Source: Rhizobium sp. RCAM05350 (GTDB taxonomy: Bacteria > Pseudomonadota > Alphaproteobacteria > Rhizobiales > Rhizobiaceae). Taken from it: 64,000 nt of DNA. This document shows positions 59,665 to 64,000 of this stretch, piece after piece (the first letter of the stretch is position 1; every line of letters starts with the position of its first letter). The stretch spans positions 3,014,001 through 3,078,000 of the forward strand of contig CP087974.1 in the NCBI GenBank assembly GCA_024426085.1, in the 5' to 3' direction. The translations under genes and the position numbers were made by a program. The notes beneath the pieces were generated by a model. That model searched no databases. It had not been told where the DNA came from and saw nothing but the letters and a program-made list of their open reading frames with translations.

Positions 59665-60477
59665 ATGGCAACTCTGTACGCGTGGGCCGTGCCAGCCTGG
59701 TTCAACCAAAACTTACTCGATCATACTTGGGTAACGGCCTATAACAATCAGACCCACCACTATGCGAATGTGGCGCAGGTCATAGCTGCGAGCCAAAATT
59801 ATTGGTTCTGCTGGGGAAGCTATCACGCAAAGGGCGGGATACCGCTCAATCCGACGGGTGCTCTGGGAAAACAATCAGGCTCATTGCCCCTGGCGAGATG
59901 CCTCGTGAAACCTAATTTGGAGACACGGCCAAATCCGCCCGCTCAGGGAACGATTTTCACCTATGGAGTCGATGGCGTTTGCCATCAATTGGCCAATCAA
60001 GTTCTGTATTCGACAGGGAGCAGGAGCGTCGCGCCGCTGACGGTCCGAAAGGCAAGAGGATATGCATTCAGCTCATTCCTATACGGTACGTATGGACTGC
60101 AGCATGCCGCATGGCGCGCCAAGATCCATGGATGCGGAGGAACGGTGCGTCCGAAAATGCAGATCGCTAAACCAACGGGGACGGCATTCGTGATCGACTT
60201 GCCCGATGATTTTGAAAGGCACGCTTCGGATGTCCTGTCGGATGATCCAGACCTGTTGAAGGAACTGCTTCACCTCAGAACCGAGGTCCAGACATATGCA
60301 GCGGTCAGAATACCCGGCTATGAACCACCGGGCGCGGCGACGCTCAATACGCGCAATCAGCATTTTTTGAACCAGGCGGCCCTTCTTCTGGGGGAAGAAA
60401 AATTTGAGAAACTGTTTGGTTTCAAGGCTGGCCAAACCATGGATCTCGTGCATCCTGAAATGACGGAGAAGAAGTAA
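59665..60477 (+). CDS. unrecognised 270-residue protein with His-then-Cys layout
   Basis: I do not recognise the family with confidence. No signal peptide or membrane helix. The N-terminal part is aromatic-rich (LYAWAVPAWFNQNLLDHTWV, then QNYWFCWGSYH) with His20 at the start of a predicted strand; Cys106 starts a predicted helix in GVDGVCHQLANQVL; then ARGYAFSSFLYGTYG; from about residue 170 a charged helical region (DDPDLLKELLHLRTE, LLGEEKFEKLFGFKAG). His before Cys with Cys at a helix start recalls circularly permuted papain-like (NlpC/P60, LRAT-like) hydrolases; this is inference. GGGAGGGG precedes the ATG. GC content is visibly lower and codon choice looser than in argG and the exporter that flank it, suggesting transfer. 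No partner gene. Confidence 0.8.
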   Translation: MATLYAWAVPAWFNQNLLDHTWVTAYNNQTHHYANVAQVIAASQNYWFCWGSYHAKGGIPLNPTGALGKQSGSLPLARCLVKPNLETRPNPPAQGTIFTYGVDGVCHQLANQVLYSTGSRSVAPLTVRKARGYAFSSFLYGTYGLQHAAWRAKIHGCGGTVRPKMQIAKPTGTAFVIDLPDDFERHASDVLSDDPDLLKELLHLRTEVQTYAAVRIPGYEPPGAATLNTRNQHFLNQAALLLGEEKFEKLFGFKAGQTMDLVHPEMTEKK

Positions 60478-60570
60478 GGCGGCCATTGGTGCTGTCGCCG
60501 GCAATGTATTGGCAATCGGCTGCCGCTGAGCTAAGCAGATGTGACATTGAGCTGAAGGCTTAGACAAATT

Positions 60571-61221
60571 ATGGATTTCCTGCCCAGCCTGCCGACACTT
60601 CTGGCTTTCACCGCAGCGACGCTGCTTCTAGCGGCGACGCCAGGCCCCGACATGACGCTGTCGATCAGCCGTGCATTGTCGCAGGGCAAGGCCGCCGCCT
60701 TCTTCATCGTGGTGGGAACCAGCCTTGGCTGCGTCGTGCACACGCTGCTGGTTGCCTTCGGCATTTCGGCGCTGATCACCGCTTCGCCTACAGCCTTCAT
60801 GATCCTGAAGACGGGTGGTGCTGCCTATCTGTTCTGGTTGGCGGTGCAGGCGATCCGCTATGGATCGACCCTCACGGTCAAGAAGGTCGACGACGCCGGC
60901 GCATCGGCGCTGGCCAATATTTCGACGGGGCTCTGGGTCAACCTGCTCAACCCGAAAGTCATCATCTTCTTCATGACCTTCCTGCCGCAGTTCGTCACCG
61001 CCAACGATCCGGCCGTGACGCAGAAGCTGCTGTTCCTCGGCTTCTTCTTCATCGTCGCGGCAATGCCGGTTAATATGCTGGTCATTTTGACGGCCGACGG
61101 CCTGTCCGGCTGGCTGCAGCGCCGGAAAAGTGTCATGCGCGGCATCGACTACACGTTTGCAGGCGTCTTCTCGATCTTTGCGGTGAAGATCCTGTTCACG
61201 CAGACGCTGACCGGCACCTAA
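60571..61221 (+). CDS. LysE/RhtB-family exporter
   Basis: Intact 216 residues, six helices: LLAFTAATLLLAATPGPDMTLSISRALSQG (TPGPD motif), VGTSLGCVVHTLLVAFGISAL, TGLWVNLLNPKVIIFFMTFLPQFV. Amino acid or lactone efflux; substrate unknown. Its stop codon forms the first bases of the RIME-like repeat. Confidence 0.87.
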   Translation: MDFLPSLPTLLAFTAATLLLAATPGPDMTLSISRALSQGKAAAFFIVVGTSLGCVVHTLLVAFGISALITASPTAFMILKTGGAAYLFWLAVQAIRYGSTLTVKKVDDAGASALANISTGLWVNLLNPKVIIFFMTFLPQFVTANDPAVTQKLLFLGFFFIVAAMPVNMLVILTADGLSGWLQRRKSVMRGIDYTFAGVFSIFAVKILFTQTLTGT

Positions 61222-61319
61222 AGCGCGTCGCGATCTTTCAGATCTGCTTCCGCGCTTTAGGTCTTTGATTTTGCGCATGTCGTTATCGCAAAACCGCTGC
61301 GCACTTTTGCGCGACATGC
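61219..61319. repeat. RIME1-like rhizobial intergenic element
   Basis: About 100 bp with two imperfect palindromes: TAAAGCGC...GCGCTTTA (61219-61259) and GCATGTCG...CGACATGC (61275-61319). The wording AAACCGCTGCGCACTTTTG in the second is familiar from many rhizobial intergenic regions, and the size and two-palindrome structure fit the described RIME1 family (about 108 bp). Non-coding; perhaps a terminator or mRNA stabiliser between convergent genes. Confidence 0.8.
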
Positions 61320-61320
61320 C

Positions 61321-62115
61321 TTACCCGATCAGCAGCGCGTCATCGTCCAGCGTCTGCCCGCGGATGCGGCGGAACATGGCGATGAGGTCCTCGACCTGCA
61401 GCGTCTTGCGGCTGTCGCCCGACACGTCGAGAACCACTTCGCCGGCATGCAGCATGATCGTGCGGTGACCGAAATCGAGCGCCTGGCGCATCGAATGGGT
61501 GACCATCAGGGCCGTCAGCTTGCGTTCGGACACGATCTTCTGGGTCAGGTTCATGATGAACTCGGCCATGCCGGGATCGAGCGCTGCGGTATGCTCATCA
61601 AGCAGCAGCACTTCGGAGCCTGCCAGCGTTGCCATGACCAGCGAAACCGCCTGCCGCTGGCCGCCCGAAAGCAGGTCCATGCGGTCTCGCATGCGACTTT
61701 CAAGGCCGAGGTTGAGTTCGGCGATGCGTTCGCGAAAATGTTCGCGGCGCTTAGGCCCGAGTGCCGGTGTCAGCCCCCGGCTTTCGCCGCGCCGTGCCGC
61801 CAGCGCCAGGTTTTCCTCGATCGACAGGGCGCCGCAGCTTCCGGTCAGCGGATCCTGGAAGACGCGGGCGACGAGGCCGGCACGGGCTGCGGTGCCCTTG
61901 CGGGTAACGTCGGCGTTGCCGATGGTCACCTGGCCTGCAGTCGGGATGACGTCTCCGGCCAGCACGCCGAGCACGGTGGATTTGCCGGCGCCGTTGGAGC
62001 CGATAACGGTGACGAAGGTGCCTTCCTCGATGGTCAGGCTGACGCCGTTCAGCGCCTGCTTCTGCAGCGGCGTTCCCTTGCCGAAGATGACCTGGATATT
62101 GTCGAGCTTGATCAT
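61321..62115 (-). CDS. ABC importer ATPase (partner of ABC_sub_bind system)
   Basis: Intact 264 residues: Walker A VIGSNGAGKSTVLGVLAGD, signature DLLSGGQRQAVSLVMATL, Walker B VLLLDEHTAALDP (His in place of the usual Pro-adjacent residue, as is common in this group), switch VTHSMRQALDFG. Branched-chain-type ATPase used by the PF04392 importers (TrpXYZ-like). The ATG is preceded by GGAGGT at 6 bases inside the permease end, so it is a separate protein even though the frame is open through the permease. Confidence 0.86.
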   Translation of the reverse strand: MIKLDNIQVIFGKGTPLQKQALNGVSLTIEEGTFVTVIGSNGAGKSTVLGVLAGDVIPTAGQVTIGNADVTRKGTAARAGLVARVFQDPLTGSCGALSIEENLALAARRGESRGLTPALGPKRREHFRERIAELNLGLESRMRDRMDLLSGGQRQAVSLVMATLAGSEVLLLDEHTAALDPGMAEFIMNLTQKIVSERKLTALMVTHSMRQALDFGHRTIMLHAGEVVLDVSGDSRKTLQVEDLIAMFRRIRGQTLDDDALLIG

Positions 62116-62991
62116 GCAGGCACCTCCGCGGCGCAGGCGGGGAAGAACGAGAGCAACGGTGACGAGGGCCGCAGTGACCAGATTGAGGTCGGAGGCCTGA
62201 AGGCCCAGCATATCGGTCGAGAGCGCCAGTTGGATGGCGATGCGGTAGAGGATCGAGCCGAGCACGCAGCCGATCAGCGCGATCAGGATGCCGCGCGCTC
62301 CGAGCAGGGTTTCGCCGATGATGACGGCGGCGAGGCCGACGACGATGGTGCCGACACCCGAGGTCACGTCGGCAAAGCCATTGGTCTGGGCAAACAATGC
62401 GCCACCGAGGGCGACCAGTGCATTGGACAGTGCCATGCCGAGATGGATCTGGCGGCTGGTATCAACCCCTTGCGCCCTTGCCATGCGCGCATTGGCGCCG
62501 GTTGCCCGCATCGCAAGGCCGGCGTCGCTTTCAAGGAAGCGCCAGACGGCGATAACCGCGATCAGGACCAGAAATCCGACGAACAGCGGGCGTACGTAAA
62601 AATCCCGCAGGCCAAGGCCGTAGAAGGGCGACAGCATCGTATCGGCGTTGATCAGCGCGACGTTCGGCTTGCCCATGACCCGCAGATTGACCGAGAACAG
62701 CGCGATCATCGTCAGGATCGATGCGAGCAGATTGAGAATGCGGAAGCGGACGTTGAGGATGGCGGTGACGATGCCGGCAGCAGCCCCTGCGAGCATGGCG
62801 GCGCCGGAGGCAAGCCACGGATTGACGCCGGCGATGATCAGCACCGCGGCAACGGCAGCACCGAGCGGAAAGGAGCCGTCGACCGTCAGATCGGGAAAAT
62901 CGAGTACGCGGAAGGCAAGGAACACGCCGATGGCGACGAAGGCATAGACGAGCCCCAGTTCCACCGCTCCCCAGAAGGCAATTTGGCTCAC
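62112..62991 (-). CDS. ABC importer permease (frame break at 3' end)
   Basis: About 292 residues with eight to ten helices, LivH-like: VELGLVYAFVAIGVFLAFRVLDFPDLTVDGSFPLGAAVAA, SDAGLAMRATGANARMARAQGVD (coupling loop) and LALSTDMLGLQASDLNLVTAAL. Start is a GTG (VSQIAFWGAVE) with AGAGGA upstream. As given, the frame reads straight into the ATPase; restoring a GC unit near 62125 gives an ending RRAEVPA with TGA overlapping the ATPase ATG, the normal arrangement. Confidence 0.82.
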
Positions 62992-63136
62992 CGCTGTCGG
63001 TCCTCTTCTTAAAGTCTCCAAGCCTGCCGCGGCTGCATTACCGGCAAAATGAGGCTTGTTTTACAGATGAACCGCCCCCGTATGATGCGGGGGCGGTCCA
63101 AAATCAACCGGATTATGCCGTTGAAGCGCTCTACGC

Positions 63137-64000
63137 TTATTCGATGACGCGGGTGGCGCGGCTCAGAACGCTTTCCGGGAAGGTCACGCCCATCTTGGCG
63201 GCAGAGCCCTTGTTGATGACCAGATCGGTGCCGGCAGCAACCTTGACGGCGATGTCGCCCGGGTTTTCACCCTTGAGGATGCGCACGACGATGTCGCCGG
63301 TCTGCTTGCCGACGTCATGATAGTTGAAGCCGAGAGCAGCAACGGCGCCACGCGACACGGAGTCCGTGTCGGCGGTGAACAGTGGCAGCTTGGCTTCGAT
63401 GGCCACGGCAACAGCGCCTTCCAGCGCCGAGATGATCGTGTTGTCGGTCGGGATATAGATAACGTCGGCCCGGCCGACCAGTGCACGGGCGGCACCCTGG
63501 ACTTCGGCAGACTTGGTCGCAGCGGATTCAACCACCGTCAGGCCGGCCTTTTCGGCTTCCGTCTTCAGGACGGCCAGCAGCGATACGGAGTTCGCCTCGC
63601 CGGAATTGTAGAGATAGCCGATCGACTTCACGTTCGGCAGGATTTCCTTGATCAGCGCCACATGTTCGGCAACCGGCGACAGGTCGGAAAGGCCGGTGAC
63701 GTTGCCGCCCGGCTTGTCCATGTCCTTGATCAGCTGGGCGCCGAGCGGATCGGAAACGGCGGTGAAGACCACCGGGATATCGTGGGTCGAGGACACGACC
63801 GCCTGGGCCGACGGGGTCGAGATCGGCACAATCACATTCGGCGCTTCGCCGGCGAACTGGCGGGCGATCTGGGCTGCCGTTGCGGGGTTGCCCTGTGCGG
63901 ATTCGTAGAGGAACTTGAGGTTCTCGCCTTCCTTGTAGCCCGCAGCGGCCAGGGTTTCCTTGACGCCATCACGCACGGCATCGAGTGCCGGATGTTCGAC
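63137..64000 (-). CDS. ABC_sub_bind periplasmic binding protein, 5' end outside window
   Basis: 288 C-terminal residues, frame open to the window edge, so the signal peptide is missing. Family sequence: GYKEGENLKFLYESAQGNPATAAQIARQF, IVPISTPSAQAVVSSTHDIPVVFTAVSDPLGAQLI, GNVTGLSDLSPVAEHVALIKEILPNVKSIGYLYNSGEANS, LPLFTADTDSVSRGAVAALGFNYHDVG. This is the PF04392 (TrpX-like) type, for which tryptophan or other small ligands have been reported; ligand here unknown. First gene of the operon, 145 bp before the permease. Confidence 0.88.
   Translation of the reverse strand, partial: VEHPALDAVRDGVKETLAAAGYKEGENLKFLYESAQGNPATAAQIARQFAGEAPNVIVPISTPSAQAVVSSTHDIPVVFTAVSDPLGAQLIKDMDKPGGNVTGLSDLSPVAEHVALIKEILPNVKSIGYLYNSGEANSVSLLAVLKTEAEKAGLTVVESAATKSAEVQGAARALVGRADVIYIPTDNTIISALEGAVAVAIEAKLPLFTADTDSVSRGAVAALGFNYHDVGKQTGDIVVRILKGENPGDIAVKVAAGTDLVINKGSAAKMGVTFPESVLSRATRVIE

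Noticed and set aside
59665..60477. Orphan gene as part of a defence island or prophage
   Set aside because: Flanked by argG and an exporter with no toxin, nuclease, integrase or phage genes.
33660..61221. Three LysE/RhtB exporters as partners of the lysine operon
   Set aside because: They are 25 to 53 kb away, in unrelated transcription units, and the family exports many amino acids and other metabolites.
61219..61319. The double palindrome as a CRISPR repeat or attachment site
   Set aside because: Single copy here, no spacers or cas genes, no integrase or tRNA; fits the known rhizobial RIME type.

Overview
The window looks like main-chromosome DNA of a member of the Rhizobiaceae (Rhizobium/Agrobacterium type alphaproteobacterium). 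The evidence is the complete cyclic beta-1,2-glucan set (ndvB, an opgC-like modifier, ndvA), the phaR-phbA-phbB polyhydroxybutyrate genes, a rhizobial-type pyruvate carboxylase, a mitochondrial-Suv3-like helicase followed by an S4 protein, ferredoxin FdxA and CarD, high GC with strong third-position GC, and a RIME-like intergenic palindrome. I see no rRNA, tRNA, CRISPR array, prophage or insertion sequence.

Layout. 1-1.9 kb: a lipid A-type acyltransferase (runs off the edge) behind a cytochrome P450, minus strand. 2.0-8.7 kb: a four-gene minus-strand operon (hglS-type DUF1338 enzyme, FAD-linked D-2-hydroxyglutarate-dehydrogenase-like protein, ALDH7/AmaB-like dehydrogenase, class I aminotransferase) with a divergent LysR gene. 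Together they can carry aminoadipate semialdehyde to 2-oxoglutarate, the lower half of lysine catabolism. 9.2-20.8 kb: cyclic glucan synthase, modifier and exporter. 21-25.6 kb: a LuxR solo and pyruvate carboxylase. 25.7-27.2 kb: a TetR gene under a perfect palindrome with two poorly known genes. 27.3-32.3 kb: a polar amino acid/cystine-type ABC importer, a DeoR regulator, a VOC protein and an MFS carrier. 32.4-39.7 kb: ispG, LysE, hisC-ispA, mtgA, a 2H-phosphoesterase-like DUF1868 protein with GST, rpmF and a small membrane protein. 39.7-42.6 kb: PHB regulation and synthesis. 42.6-43.5 kb: a long AT-rich gap. 43.5-49.3 kb: helicase, S4 protein, FdxA, CarD, Gfa. 49.4-59.5 kb: TypA, PhoD, Dcp-type peptidase, RhtB exporter, Met-rich periplasmic protein, MarR-MFS pair and argG. 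59.7-61.3 kb: an unrecognised 270-residue protein, another LysE exporter and the RIME-like element. 61.3-64 kb: an ABC importer of the ABC_sub_bind type.

Caution on quality. About 50 single frame breaks interrupt roughly half of the genes, including genes that are normally indispensable (ispG, pyc, typA, argG, phbA). In every case the rest of the protein continues intact in another frame. I read these as consensus errors in the sequence, not as pseudogenes, and annotate each broken gene as one CDS with the approximate break positions. Coordinates of ends are good; internal break positions are approximate by a few bases.

The best candidates for something new are the orphan protein at 59.7-60.5 kb with a His-then-Cys layout, the LuxR solo with a perfect 12-bp inverted repeat before its start, the TetR operon with its 24-bp palindrome, the P450/acyltransferase pair and the DUF1868/GST overlap. 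None is demonstrably a new system from sequence alone.
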